Source: WTGJ01 sp965237765 (GTDB taxonomy: Bacteria > Chloroflexota > Anaerolineae > Aggregatilineales > Phototrophicaceae). Taken from it: a stretch of DNA of 64,000 nt. Shown here piece by piece: positions 7,570 through 16,565 of the stretch (positions are counted from its first letter, which is position 1; every line of letters starts with the position of its first letter). The notes beneath the pieces were generated by a model. It was not told the origin of the DNA and did no database searches. It was given only the letters and a program-made list of their open reading frames with translations. The stretch lies in NCBI GenBank assembly GCA_965237765.1, contig OZ250157.1:868001-932000 (forward strand). Direction: 5' to 3'. The translations under genes and the position numbers were made by a program.

Positions 7570-8598
7570 TTGAGCATCTTACGCGCCATACAATTGTCCT
7601 GGCCGAGCGATTGGCCAGCCGTCTTTGGCGCTGCCCGGCCGCTTTGCCTGGAGATCGGCTTCGGCGATGCCCGCTTCCTGGAGCACTTGGCGCGCCGCGA
7701 ACCCCGCCAGAACATCCTCGGCCTCGAGATATCGCACCGCAGCCTGGCGAAGGCCGAGCGCCTGCTCGGGCGCTATGACAACTTGCGCGTCCTCCATTCT
7801 TCGGCCGAGCTGGCTTTATCGCAATTGTTCGCGCCGGGCGAGTTGGCCGAGGTGCATATCAATTTCCCTGATCCGTGGTTCAAGCAACGTCACGAACGGC
7901 GGCGCTTGCTGCGCGGCGATGCGCTGCCGGCGCTGCTGAACCGGCTGGCGGATGGCGCGGCGCTGTACCTGGCGACGGACGTCCGCCCCTACGCCGAGGC
8001 CTGCGACGCGCTCTTGCGGGAGGAAGCGGCGCTCACGAATGCGCTCGCTACGCCCTGGTCGGCGGAACGACCCAGCGGGCCGGCGACCAAATACGAGCGG
8101 CGCGCACGTGAAGGCGGGCGGGAATGCTACTATTTCACATATCGTCGGAACGCACACGCCGTCCCCGCCCCCGCGCGCATCGAGGAATGGGCCATGCCGC
8201 ATCTCGTCTATCATTCGCCGCTCTCGCTAACGGAAACGCAGCGACATTTTGCGCTGTTTGCGCCGCGCGCCGTCTCGGCCCCTGCAGGCGAAAACGCCCT
8301 GGCGCACATCCACTTTCTCGGCGTCTATGGCGCGGAAGAGGCACTGCTCTTCGAGGCCTTCGTGCGCGAGGGAGCGCTTCATCAACGGGTGGCCCTCCTG
8401 TTGGCGCGCCAGCGGCCGACGGCCGGGCAAACGGAGGCACGCTTCACGCTCAGCTTGAGCGGCATCGGCCACCCGCGCGCGACGACGGGCTGTCATTTGG
8501 CGCTGGCGCTCCTGGGGCGTTGGCTGCTCGGCTTACATCCCGAAGCGCGCGTCATCCACCAACGGATTCGCGGCTGGGAAGAACTACCGGACGGTTAG
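7570..8598 (+). CDS. trmB: tRNA (guanine46-N7)-methyltransferase with long C-terminal extension
   Basis: The first about 205 residues are TrmB: the SAM motif LEIGFGDARFL (27-37), ISHRSL, and the signature INFPDPWFKQRHERRRL (97-113). TrmB proteins usually end near residue 215, but this one continues to 342; the extra about 130 residues contain no recognised domain and look like an independent alpha/beta unit. The start is a TTG at 7570 with little Shine-Dalgarno sequence. Its end overlaps the convergent DUF368 gene by 4 bp. Confidence 0.88.
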   Translation: MSILRAIQLSWPSDWPAVFGAARPLCLEIGFGDARFLEHLARREPRQNILGLEISHRSLAKAERLLGRYDNLRVLHSSAELALSQLFAPGELAEVHINFPDPWFKQRHERRRLLRGDALPALLNRLADGAALYLATDVRPYAEACDALLREEAALTNALATPWSAERPSGPATKYERRAREGGRECYYFTYRRNAHAVPAPARIEEWAMPHLVYHSPLSLTETQRHFALFAPRAVSAPAGENALAHIHFLGVYGAEEALLFEAFVREGALHQRVALLLARQRPTAGQTEARFTLSLSGIGHPRATTGCHLALALLGRWLLGLHPEARVIHQRIRGWEELPDG

Positions 8599-9530
8599 CT
8601 GCGTTTACCGCGCGGCCAGACGCGCCGCAGCAAGAGGTTATCGCCCGCAGCCAGTTGATCGAGCGCGCTCACGAGCAACAATCCGCCCAGCAACAGCGCC
8701 AGCGTCAGCGCCTGCTCAGGCAATTCGTAGCGCGGCAGCGCATCGATCCCGGCGCTCGCTTCCATCGCGATGAGCCGCAGTGAGCCCAGCATAAAACCCG
8801 CCAATATGGCCATCGTCGTTTGCTCGTAGCGGCGCAACAGCCAGCTGAGGAAGCGCGAAAAGAGCATCAGGCCCAAGCCGCAGCCCAGGGCGAAAATGGC
8901 CAGGGGCAGCAGATCCAGGCCGCGGACCAAATCCAACACGTACTCGTATTGACCGAGGATGAGCAGGATGAATGAGCCGGAGATGCCCGGCAGGATCATT
9001 GCGCAGATCGCCAACATGCCGCTGAAGAAGAGCGTCGGCAGGCTATGGTCGGCTTCTTGCAATTGCGGCGCAGCGACGATCACAAAAGCCGCCAGCGCGC
9101 TGCCGACCAACGCTAGGGCCTGCGGCACACCCCAACGCACGCGCGCAGCGATGGCCAGGATGGACGCCACGATCATGCCGGCGAAGGCGGCGTAGAGAAA
9201 GGTCGGGCGATTCTCGAGCAATTCGCCGAGCAGGTTCGCCAGCAACAACACCGCGGTTATCAGCCCCAAGCCGAGGGCGAGCAGGAAACGCCATGGGAAA
9301 TCGCTCAGCAATTGTCGGATGCGCCCGCTCGCGAACGTCCTCAGGTTGCGCAGGTTGACTGACTTGATCGCTTCCAGCAAGGCGCGGTAGATGCCGAGGA
9401 TGAGGGCCATCGTGCCGCCGCTGACACCGGGCACCAAATCAGCAGCGCCCATCGCGATGCCGCTCCCGAAAAGGCGCAGGTATTGGCGGACGCCGCGCGG
9501 GTGTAAGAGTGGCGACTGGTCTTCCAGCAT
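8595..9530 (-). CDS. DUF368 membrane protein (PopT-type undecaprenyl-phosphate translocase family)
   Basis: A 311-residue polytopic membrane protein with about eight hydrophobic segments and the DUF368 hallmark GAADLVPGVSGGTMALILGIY near residues 28-48; the related stretch MILPGISGSFILLILGQYE occurs in the second half, the internal duplication known for the family. DUF368 proteins (PopT) recycle undecaprenyl phosphate across the cytoplasmic membrane for envelope synthesis. AGGAGAAGCC stands directly before the ATG at 9530. Confidence 0.85.
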   Translation of the reverse strand: MLEDQSPLLHPRGVRQYLRLFGSGIAMGAADLVPGVSGGTMALILGIYRALLEAIKSVNLRNLRTFASGRIRQLLSDFPWRFLLALGLGLITAVLLLANLLGELLENRPTFLYAAFAGMIVASILAIAARVRWGVPQALALVGSALAAFVIVAAPQLQEADHSLPTLFFSGMLAICAMILPGISGSFILLILGQYEYVLDLVRGLDLLPLAIFALGCGLGLMLFSRFLSWLLRRYEQTTMAILAGFMLGSLRLIAMEASAGIDALPRYELPEQALTLALLLGGLLLVSALDQLAAGDNLLLRRVWPRGKRS

Positions 9531-9692
9531 GGCTTCTCCTCGTGCGTGTGATTCGCCCCATCTTGTATCAGTTTCGATTTGCGGTCAACAGCGACTGCAG
9601 CGATCGCTATGTTACAATCGCCACGATCGCTCGGAACGAGGATGTTTGCTCATGCGTAGGCTCCATCGTTACAAAGCCTCTCGAGGTGCGCG

Positions 9693-10619
9693 GTGATTCG
9701 GCCCGCCGTCATCGTCCATGGCGGCGCTGGCGGCTGGGATAGGTCCGACGCGGGCACAGCGACCGCTGGCTGCATCCGCGCTGCGCAGGAGGGCGCTGAT
9801 ATCTTGCGCGCCGGCGGCGGCGCGCTGGATGCGGCTGAAGCGGCTTGCTGCGCCCTCGAAGACGAGCCGCTTTACGACGCCGGCATCGGCAGCTTCCTCA
9901 ATTCCGCAGGAGATGTGGAACTGGACGCCATCTTCGTCGACGGCGGATCGCCTGATGAGCTGGCGAATTACGGTGCGGTCGCCGGCGTGCGTCGCCTGCA
10001 AAACCCCATCCGCCTGGCGCGGCGCATCCTGGAAGAGCGGTATGAGCGTTTCCTCATCGGTAATAGTGCGGATGCCCTAGCCGCGCAACTGGGCCTGCCC
10101 ATGATCGAAAATACCGCGCTCATCACCGAGGCAAACCGCGCACTTTACGAAGCGCGGCGCGCCGCCGATCTTGCGGGCGGGGCTGGCAGCAGCTCCCACG
10201 GTGGCACGGTCGGCGTCGTCACGCGGGATGAGCGGGGGCGCCTGGCCGCGGCCACTTCGACGGGCGGCTCGCTGCATAAGCCGCCGGGCCGGGTGGGTGA
10301 TTCGCCGCTATTTGGCGCCGGCGCCTATGCCAGTGCCAGCCACGGCGCCGCCAGCGCGACTGGCACAGGCGAACGCATCATGCGCGCCTTGCTCACACAG
10401 GATGCCGTGGCGCGCCTGGCCGCGGGAGGGATGACGGCGCAATCCGCTTGCGAGGCAGCGCTGGTGCGCGTTTTGGGATTTTTCCCGGAAGCGGGCGTGG
10501 GACTCATCCTCGTCGATGACGAGGGCCGCATTGGCGCGGCCCACAGTACGGCAGCCATGCCACGCGCCTGGTGGAGCGGTGGCGAAATCCACGCCGCCTT
10601 CGCGCGCGAGGAAGTCTAA
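9693..10619 (+). CDS. Isoaspartyl peptidase / plant-type L-asparaginase (Ntn hydrolase)
   Basis: A 308-residue T2-family Ntn hydrolase, made as a precursor that cuts itself before the nucleophile. The HGGTVGVV motif places the catalytic threonine at T172, the new N-terminus of the beta subunit. Also visible: VHGGAGG (8-14) and the substrate-binding stretch GAGAYAS. It hydrolyses beta-aspartyl dipeptides and asparagine. Start is a GTG at 9693. The alpha/beta hydrolase gene follows 4 bp later, so the two are co-transcribed. Confidence 0.88.
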   Translation: MIRPAVIVHGGAGGWDRSDAGTATAGCIRAAQEGADILRAGGGALDAAEAACCALEDEPLYDAGIGSFLNSAGDVELDAIFVDGGSPDELANYGAVAGVRRLQNPIRLARRILEERYERFLIGNSADALAAQLGLPMIENTALITEANRALYEARRAADLAGGAGSSSHGGTVGVVTRDERGRLAAATSTGGSLHKPPGRVGDSPLFGAGAYASASHGAASATGTGERIMRALLTQDAVARLAAGGMTAQSACEAALVRVLGFFPEAGVGLILVDDEGRIGAAHSTAAMPRAWWSGGEIHAAFAREEV

Positions 10620-10623
10620 CCCG

Positions 10624-11388
10624 ATGCCCGTCGTACACAGCGCGCGCGCAGCCATTCATTTCGCTAGCGCCAATGAAAACGCTGGAGGCCCACCACTGTT
10701 GCTCGTGCATGGCGCCGGCGGGGAATCTCACGCCTGGCCGCCGCAACTGTGCCACCTAGGTGGGCAACCGGTGTACGCCGTCGATCTTCCCGGGCATGGC
10801 GCCAGCCCCGGGCGCGGACGCGCGAACATCGCTGAATACGCCGCCGACCTCGCCACCCTGGCGACCGTGGCGGGCTGGCCGCCGCTCGTCGTCGCCGGCC
10901 ACAGCATGGGGGGCGCCATCGCGCTGCAACTGGCGCTGGCTTACCCCGCGCAGGTGGCGGCGCTCATCCTGATCGGCACCGGCGCGCGCCTGGCCGTCAA
11001 CCCCGCCATCCTGGAGGAGACCCTGCGCGATCCGTCGGCCGTCATCACGCGCATCCAGCGCTGGCAATGGGCGCCGGGTACGGAGCCTACCTTGATGGAG
11101 CAAGGGGCCGCGCAGTTACAGGCCACCCCGCCGCAAACGCTACACGACGACTATCTCGCCTGTGACCGCTTTGACCTCCGCGCACGCCTGGGCGAAATCC
11201 GCCAACCGGCGCTAATCTGTTGTGGCACGGTGGATCAGATGACGCCGCTCTCGCTCAGCGAAGAGCTGGCGGCGCGCTTGCCCGCTGCCGAGTTGCGCAC
11301 CTTCCCCGGCGGCGGGCATATGTTGCCGCTCGAGCAACCTCAGGCGATCGCCGCAGCCCTGTCTGAGTGGCTGGCGGCGCTACCCTGA
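10624..11388 (+). CDS. Alpha/beta hydrolase
   Basis: A 254-residue alpha/beta-hydrolase fold protein. HGAGG (29-33) forms the oxyanion loop, GHSMGG contains nucleophile S94, CGTVDQMTP holds the probable acid Asp and GGGHMLP the catalytic His. Substrate cannot be deduced. The ATG at 10624, 4 bp after the isoaspartyl peptidase stop, begins the conserved fold; the frame upstream is a shadow of that gene. Its 3' end overlaps the convergent gene by 49 bp. Confidence 0.82.
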   Translation: MPVVHSARAAIHFASANENAGGPPLLLVHGAGGESHAWPPQLCHLGGQPVYAVDLPGHGASPGRGRANIAEYAADLATLATVAGWPPLVVAGHSMGGAIALQLALAYPAQVAALILIGTGARLAVNPAILEETLRDPSAVITRIQRWQWAPGTEPTLMEQGAAQLQATPPQTLHDDYLACDRFDLRARLGEIRQPALICCGTVDQMTPLSLSEELAARLPAAELRTFPGGGHMLPLEQPQAIAAALSEWLAALP

Positions 11389-11765
11389 AGCGGCAAGGCG
11401 GCCGCAGCGGCCATGGCCGGCTGCAGGGCAGCGCGCGCGCTCCGTTGCAAGGCGCGCCATAGCAGCGGCTGCAACAGTTTCAGGCGACGGCCGTCCAGCT
11501 CCAGCCAGGCTTCCTGGCGCAAGCGCGTATGCCCTCCCGCCGCCTCTTCGAGGCGCAAATCCACGATCAGCTCGTAAGCGCGCGCGCGTTGGCGGAGCTG
11601 GATGCGACGTGGCTGGCGCGTCTCCAACACGAGCGGCGCCTGCGTCGCTTCGCTGCCGGGCGTGAGCGTGCGCCAGGCTGCCAGCGCCGCCTCGCCCAGC
11701 AAATAGCGACGGGCCGCCGCCGGCGCCAACGCCAACTCCAGCGTGCGCGCGTCCCGCAGGATCAT
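11340..11765 (-). CDS. Hypothetical protein, possibly SRPBCC-like
   Basis: A 141-residue protein rich in Leu, Ala and Arg. The order of strands (ELALAPAAARRYLL, IQLRQRARAYELIVDLRLE, AGGHTRLRQEAWLEL) and a long C-terminal helix resemble the SRPBCC/polyketide-cyclase fold; this is pattern inference only. Its ATG overlaps the TGA of the upstream VOC gene (ATGA), implying translational coupling. The 3' end overlaps the opposite-strand hydrolase gene by 49 bp. Confidence 0.5.
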   Translation of the reverse strand: MILRDARTLELALAPAAARRYLLGEAALAAWRTLTPGSEATQAPLVLETRQPRRIQLRQRARAYELIVDLRLEEAAGGHTRLRQEAWLELDGRRLKLLQPLLWRALQRSARAALQPAMAAAAALPLQGSAASHSDRAAAIA

Positions 11766-12184
11766 GATTCGCCGCGCACCACAGCGCGGATCGATTCCAT
11801 ACTCGGTGCTGCGACTTCCTGACTGAACGAGAGGTAGTAGCCATCCGGGTCCAGCAGTGCGAAGTTGCGGTCGCCCCAATATTGGGTGGCGATGGCTTGC
11901 TCGATTTTGACGCCGCGCCCGCGCACGGCATCGTAATAGGCATCCAGGTCTTTGTCTTTGGCAAGATAGACCGAGAGGACGACGCCGGCGCCGCCCTTCG
12001 GGGTATCCGGCTGATGGCTCAAACCGAAGTAGACCGCATCCTTCTCCTCGCCAAAACTGACGAAGCCGAAAGCGCTTTGGCCATCCGGCCCTTCGAGGCA
12101 AAATTCCTGCTTGAAGCCCAGCTTATCGGTATAGAAGGCGATGCTGCGATCGACATCGTCGACGGCCAAAATGGGTGTAATCAT
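11762..12184 (-). CDS. VOC-superfamily (glyoxalase/bleomycin-resistance-like) protein
   Basis: A 140-residue two-module VOC protein: ILAVDDVDRSIAFYTDKLGF at the N-terminus and NFALLDPDGYYLSFSQ near the end. Metal ligands are not obvious enough to assign an activity; members are lyases, dioxygenases or antibiotic-binding proteins. Coupled to the downstream hypothetical gene by an ATGA overlap. Confidence 0.8.
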   Translation of the reverse strand: MITPILAVDDVDRSIAFYTDKLGFKQEFCLEGPDGQSAFGFVSFGEEKDAVYFGLSHQPDTPKGGAGVVLSVYLAKDKDLDAYYDAVRGRGVKIEQAIATQYWGDRNFALLDPDGYYLSFSQEVAAPSMESIRAVVRGES

Positions 12185-12498
12185 GGGAATTGCCCTCCTG
12201 TTGCGCCTTGCGGCTGATAATAGAACATATGTTTGATTGTGTCAAGAATGTGGTGACGGCTTTCAGGATTGTAAGGTTTCATGTGCGATTGGGACAAGTG
12301 ATGGGCCCAGCTTCTCCTCATTTACGATAAAAAGGTGGACAGGAAATTGTCGTATCGATCTGCTTAGTTTCCAATGAACATCAGCAGATACCAGCAACAC
12401 ATTTCAAAACGCTTCCCGCAGGAAATCACAGGTAATGCCTACCAACCGCGCATTAATTTGCTATCATACGCCCGCAGGGAGAAAGTGAGAGATGGTCC
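12185..12498. other. Intergenic region
   Basis: About 310 bp, AT-richer than the surroundings, between divergent genes. Near its right end TATCAT (12462-12467) and a purine-rich stretch lie before the sulfurtransferase start. Nothing else recognisable. Confidence 0.6.
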
Positions 12499-13380
12499 AT
12501 GAGCGAAATCCACGAGCGCGGCTACGCCAACCCCGATGTCCTCGTTTCTACCCAATGGGTCGCGGAACGCCTCGATGATCCCTACGTTCGCCTCGTCGAA
12601 TCCAACGAAGACCCGACTCTCTATTTCCGCGGTCACCTCCCCGGCGCCATCCACCTCGATTGGATGAACGACCTCAATGACAGTCAGCGGCGCGATTGTG
12701 TCTCGCCCACTGCGTTTGCCGAACTCATGTCCCGCCATGGAATCCAGCAAGACACCACCCTCGTCTTCTATGGCGACAAGAGCAACTGGTGGGCCTGTTT
12801 CATCTTTTGGATCTTCGAACTATACGGTCATCCCTACTTGAAAATCATGGATGGCGGCCGCCAAAAATGGGAACGGGAGGCGCGCGATTTTACCCGCGAA
12901 GTCCCCAGCTACACCACTTCGGAATACCCCGCGCCCAAACAACGTCTCGATGCCGAGCTGCGCGCGATGCGAGATGACGTGCTGGAGCATATCGACAAGG
13001 GGAACCCGCTCCTCGACGTGCGCACCCCCGAGGAATTCTCTGGCCATCTGCTCTCGATGCCGGACTATCCGCAAGAGGGCGCGCTCCGCCGCGGGCGCAT
13101 CCCGGGCGCGCGCCACGCCTATTGGCAAGCGGCCGCCAACGAGTACGATGGCACCTTCAAATCCGCCGCCGAGCTGCGCGCGATCTACCAGGACCAACTC
13201 AACCTACAACCGGATGAACCGATCATCACCTATTGCCGCATCGGCGAGCGCAGCAGCCATACCTGGTTCGCCCTGCGCCACTTACTCGGTTACCAGAACG
13301 TGCGCACCTATGACGGCTCGTGGACGGAATGGGGTAACCTGGTCAACGTGCCGGTAGAATATGACGAAGAAGACGAATGA
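12499..13380 (+). CDS. Thiosulfate/3-mercaptopyruvate sulfurtransferase (tandem rhodanese)
   Basis: A 293-residue protein with two rhodanese domains. The N-terminal one (about 15-135) is inactive, while the C-terminal one has the catalytic loop CRIGERS with C246. The CRxGxR loop fits thiosulfate:cyanide sulfurtransferases rather than 3-mercaptopyruvate enzymes (CGxG). The GHLPGAIHLDW motif is also seen. Cytosolic; acts in sulfane-sulfur transfer. Single gene, convergent with a small zinc-ribbon gene. Confidence 0.9.
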   Translation: MSEIHERGYANPDVLVSTQWVAERLDDPYVRLVESNEDPTLYFRGHLPGAIHLDWMNDLNDSQRRDCVSPTAFAELMSRHGIQQDTTLVFYGDKSNWWACFIFWIFELYGHPYLKIMDGGRQKWEREARDFTREVPSYTTSEYPAPKQRLDAELRAMRDDVLEHIDKGNPLLDVRTPEEFSGHLLSMPDYPQEGALRRGRIPGARHAYWQAAANEYDGTFKSAAELRAIYQDQLNLQPDEPIITYCRIGERSSHTWFALRHLLGYQNVRTYDGSWTEWGNLVNVPVEYDEEDE

Positions 13381-13415
13381 GGGCGACGAAGCCCAGCCAG
13401 TAGCGCCTGCCTGAA

Positions 13416-13595
13416 TTACAGTTCCGAGCAATCCCAAAAAAAGCCGCAACGCGCACAGCGCGCCTTGCAATGCTGGCGGAGCAGCGGCGCATCGCAGGCC
13501 GGGCATAGTTGGGCGAGGGAAAAACTGGGGAGAGGCGGTAAAGCGACATCTTTCAATTGCCGCTCCGCATGGATAATTTGTTCCTGGGCGGGCAT
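13416..13595 (-). CDS. Small zinc-ribbon protein
   Basis: A 59-residue protein ending in a treble Cys pattern: CPAC (31-34) and CARC (about 47-50), with two further cysteines, consistent with a zinc ribbon. The ATG at 13595 follows a strong GGAGGAAGCAAG ribosome site, which decides the start against longer in-frame options that would run into the tRNA. Function unknown. It lies 15 bp after the tRNA-Cys and may be co-transcribed with it. Confidence 0.65.
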   Translation of the reverse strand: MPAQEQIIHAERQLKDVALPPLPSFSLAQLCPACDAPLLRQHCKARCARCGFFWDCSEL

Positions 13596-13610
13596 CTTGC
13601 TTCCTCCGAA

Positions 13611-13681
13611 AGGCGACGACCGGATTCGAACCGGTGATGAGGGCTTTGCAGGCCCCTGCCTTACCACTTGGCTACGTCGCC
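13611..13681 (-). tRNA. tRNA-Cys (GCA)
   Basis: Folds as a standard cloverleaf on the minus strand: 7-bp acceptor stem GGCGACG/CGTCGCC, anticodon loop CTGCAAA with anticodon GCA, T stem ACCGG/CCGGT with loop TTCGAAT, and discriminator U73, typical for cysteine. CCA is not encoded. Confidence 0.95.
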
Positions 13682-13808
13682 CTACGCGCCAGCAGTATAC
13701 ACCGATTCCACCCTAGCGTGTAGCATTCCCGCCAGCGGCGCGCGCCATAGCGTCCGCCCGCCAGCGAGACCATATACCCACCAGCGCGCGCATTTATCCA
13801 TTTTGAAT

Positions 13809-14570
13809 ATGATGCATAGTATGCAGATCGGCGGGAAGTTGTGGCTGCGAACGCTGGCCGCGTTCGCCATGATGATCACGCTGGCGGGTTGCTTGCGCCC
13901 TTCCAGCAAGGGTGGCGTCACCGTCATCGCGCCCCTCGCCATGCCCACCAACTCCGCCCTCATACCTCAACTGACCATCCAGGTGCTGCCGACACGCCCG
14001 CTGCCAATCCTGGGCACGCCAGACGCTGCGGCGGAGGAAGCGAGCTCCTACATCACCCCCGCCGGCTCGCTCGGCCCCATTACGCTCCCGCCGATGACGG
14101 AAACAGTAACACCCTATCATTCGCCCACGCCATCGCCCACCATCCTGCCCACGCTGCCATCGCCGGGCGATCGTTGCACCTACACCGTGCGGGGCGGCGA
14201 CAGCCTTTTCGCCATCGCCCTCGCCTATGACACGACCACCAACGAAATCTTGGCCCACAACCCGACCCTGGAAGACGAATCCATCTACCCCGGCGACGTG
14301 CTCTGGTTGCCGAATTGTGACCCAAGCCTGAGTAAGGCGGAAATGACCGCCACGGCCATCGCCACCGCCACCGGCTTCCCCACGCTCACGCCCAGCCTCG
14401 CGCCCAACATCGCCACCCGCCATACCGTTGCCGCCGGCGACAACCTTTACCAGATCGCCCTGCGTTACGGCGTGAGCATGGATGCCATCATCTCGCTCAA
14501 CGAATTGGAGAACCCCAATGCGCTCTCCGTGGGGCAAGTGCTGCTCATTCCGGAGCCGGGTGATCCATAG
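13809..14570 (+). CDS. LysM-domain lipoprotein
   Basis: A 253-residue exported lipoprotein: hydrophobic signal with lipobox LAGC, a Pro/Thr-rich linker, then two LysM domains (about residues 118-165, starting CTYTVRGGDSLFAIAL, and 203-250, starting TRHTVAAGDNLYQIAL) that bind N-acetylglucosamine in peptidoglycan. No catalytic domain follows. ATGs at 13809, 13812 and 13821 are all possible and none has a strong ribosome site. It leads an operon: the TPR gene overlaps its last 11 bp. Confidence 0.8.
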   Translation: MMHSMQIGGKLWLRTLAAFAMMITLAGCLRPSSKGGVTVIAPLAMPTNSALIPQLTIQVLPTRPLPILGTPDAAAEEASSYITPAGSLGPITLPPMTETVTPYHSPTPSPTILPTLPSPGDRCTYTVRGGDSLFAIALAYDTTTNEILAHNPTLEDESIYPGDVLWLPNCDPSLSKAEMTATAIATATGFPTLTPSLAPNIATRHTVAAGDNLYQIALRYGVSMDAIISLNELENPNALSVGQVLLIPEPGDP

Positions 14571-15795
14571 AATCCGACGGGCGCTGCCGCTGCTGTTGTG
14601 GCTGCTGGCATCCGCAGCGCCGTCATTCGCGCAGGAAGACGCCACCCAGCGCGCGCTGGCTGCGGCCGAACGCGCCGAACGCGCCGTCAGCCAGGCCTTT
14701 GACTTGCTCAGCCTCTTCGAAGCGATCGGCTTTCTGGCGACCGTCCTCGGCATCTCCGCCGCCATCTTCGGCTTCACCCGCCTCATACGCGCCACGGCCA
14801 TACTAGACCGGACGCGCGCCGATATTTTGCGCGAGCAACAATCGGCCGCCGCCCAGATGCAGCTCAATTTGCAAACGCGGCAGGATGAGCTGAACGAACT
14901 GCGCGCCGAGCTGCGCCTGCAAGCCGAGCAAACGCGCGCCGCCGCCCATAACTCCGCGCTGGCCCTTGCCCTGCTCCACCTCGGCGAACGGCAGTACCGC
15001 GCGCAGGATTACGCCGGCGCGATCGATACTTACCGCCGCGCCATCGCCTTCGACGACAGTGTGCCCGTCCCTCATTATCGCCTGGGCTACGTGCTCGTTA
15101 ACCAGGGTGACCTGCCGGCGGCACTCGATAGCCTGGAGCGCGCGCTCTCGATCGACCCCGAGTTCGCGCCCGCGCAGGCGGCCCTCGGCCTCGCCTTCCG
15201 GCGCCAGGCGGAACGCATGTCACCCAGTCCGGAGCGTGACCTGCTCCTCAACCGCGCCGAAGAGCAATTGCTGCGCGCGTTGACCGCCGTACCCAAATTG
15301 GTGGATGACGATGGCGAATCCTGGTGGGGGCCGCTGGGCAGCCTCTACCGCCAGCGCGGCCAGCTCGAAGCCGCGCGCCAATCCTACGAGCGCGCAGCCC
15401 GCGTAACGCCGCATTCTTCCTATCCCTTCAGCAACCTGGCGCTGTTATACCTGCAAGAAGGAAAACGCGAGCCAATGCTAGAGACCTACCGCCGCGTCGA
15501 GGAATTGGCTCATGCGGAAGTGCGAGCCCAGGTGGATAATTACTGGGCTTATGCCGACCTCGTCGCCTCGCGCCTGGCCCTGGGCAAGAGCGCGGAGGCC
15601 GAATCCGTGCTGCAAATGGCGCTGGAAGTGTCGCCGGACGATTCGCCTTATCCCCTGCAAAGCCTGCGCGATACGCTGAGCCTGCTGCGCGAGCGCCTCC
15701 CGGAACAGGCGGCTTCGATTGAGCGCATTCGCACCCTGATCGAGGATTTTCAGAACCATAGGCGGGCTACTCATCAGGTGAACGCCAGCGCCTGA
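14560..15795 (+). CDS. Membrane-anchored TPR protein
   Basis: Starts at the GTG at 14560, inside the end of the LysM gene, which yields a signal peptide (MIHRIRRALPLLLWLLASAAPSFA). After it come a transmembrane helix (about 45-68), a coiled coil (about 75-125, Gln/Glu/Leu-rich) and five or more tetratricopeptide repeats. Length 411 residues. With the preceding LysM lipoprotein it probably forms an envelope scaffold. It ends TGATG, sharing bases with the start of the HAD gene. Confidence 0.75.
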   Translation: MIHRIRRALPLLLWLLASAAPSFAQEDATQRALAAAERAERAVSQAFDLLSLFEAIGFLATVLGISAAIFGFTRLIRATAILDRTRADILREQQSAAAQMQLNLQTRQDELNELRAELRLQAEQTRAAAHNSALALALLHLGERQYRAQDYAGAIDTYRRAIAFDDSVPVPHYRLGYVLVNQGDLPAALDSLERALSIDPEFAPAQAALGLAFRRQAERMSPSPERDLLLNRAEEQLLRALTAVPKLVDDDGESWWGPLGSLYRQRGQLEAARQSYERAARVTPHSSYPFSNLALLYLQEGKREPMLETYRRVEELAHAEVRAQVDNYWAYADLVASRLALGKSAEAESVLQMALEVSPDDSPYPLQSLRDTLSLLRERLPEQAASIERIRTLIEDFQNHRRATHQVNASA

Positions 15796-16565
15796 TGGCT
15801 GCCAACCATCCCATCCACGCCATCCTCTTCGATATGGATGATACCCTGCTCGATTGGAGCGCGGCGATGCCGCAGGCCTGGCAGGACTACGAGCGAAGTT
15901 GCCTGCGCCGCGTCTGGCTGTGGTTGGCGAAGCACGGCCCGGTGCCGCCCTACCCCCGCTTTGACGAAGCGTTCTTTCGTGAACTCCGAGCCAGGTGGCG
16001 CCGCAGCAAACGGAACCTGGTCGCGCCGCATTTGGTCGATATTCTGACGCATGCGCTGGCGGCCGTGGGCGTCTCGGACGCCCGCTGCGAACGGGAGGCG
16101 CTGCTGGCGGCATATGGCGACGATCCGCCGCCCGGCGTCCGACCCTTTCCGGATGTGTTACCGGCCCTGCGCGCGCTGCGGCGGCGCGGCCTGCGCTTCG
16201 GCCTCGTCACCAACGCCAGCCAACCGATGTCGCTGCGGGATGGGACGCTGCGCGCGCACGGCCTGCTGGAATTCTTCCCCGATTGCCGCCTCGCGGCCGC
16301 CGATGTCGGTTACCTGAAGCCGCATCGCGCCATATTCGAGCGCGCGCTGGGGAAGCTGGGCGTCGGCGCGGAGGAGGCGATCTTCGTCGGCGATAACCTG
16401 GTGGCCGATATCCACGGCGCGCAGGAAGCGGGCATGGCCGCGGTCTGGCGCGCCCGCCCTGGCGAAGATATCGCCTCGCAAACCACGCCGCTCTTTCCCA
16501 TCACGCCAGACGCCACCATCCATTCATTCGCGGAGCTCGTGCCCTGGCTGGAAGAGCGCGCATGA
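15795..16565 (+). CDS. HAD-superfamily phosphatase
   Basis: A 256-residue HAD hydrolase with motif I DMDDTLLDW (nucleophile first Asp), motif II VTNAS, motif III lysine in YLKPHRAIF and motif IV GDN, plus a helical cap domain (subfamily I). The substrate is a phosphate ester, not identifiable. Coupled to the TPR gene upstream (TGATG) and to the next gene by ATGA. Confidence 0.85.
   Translation: MAANHPIHAILFDMDDTLLDWSAAMPQAWQDYERSCLRRVWLWLAKHGPVPPYPRFDEAFFRELRARWRRSKRNLVAPHLVDILTHALAAVGVSDARCEREALLAAYGDDPPPGVRPFPDVLPALRALRRRGLRFGLVTNASQPMSLRDGTLRAHGLLEFFPDCRLAAADVGYLKPHRAIFERALGKLGVGAEEAIFVGDNLVADIHGAQEAGMAAVWRARPGEDIASQTTPLFPITPDATIHSFAELVPWLEERA

Noticed and set aside
9598..9607. GCGATCGC palindrome (HIP1-like)
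   Set aside because: Only isolated occurrence noticed; no cyanobacterial gene content and no repeat array.
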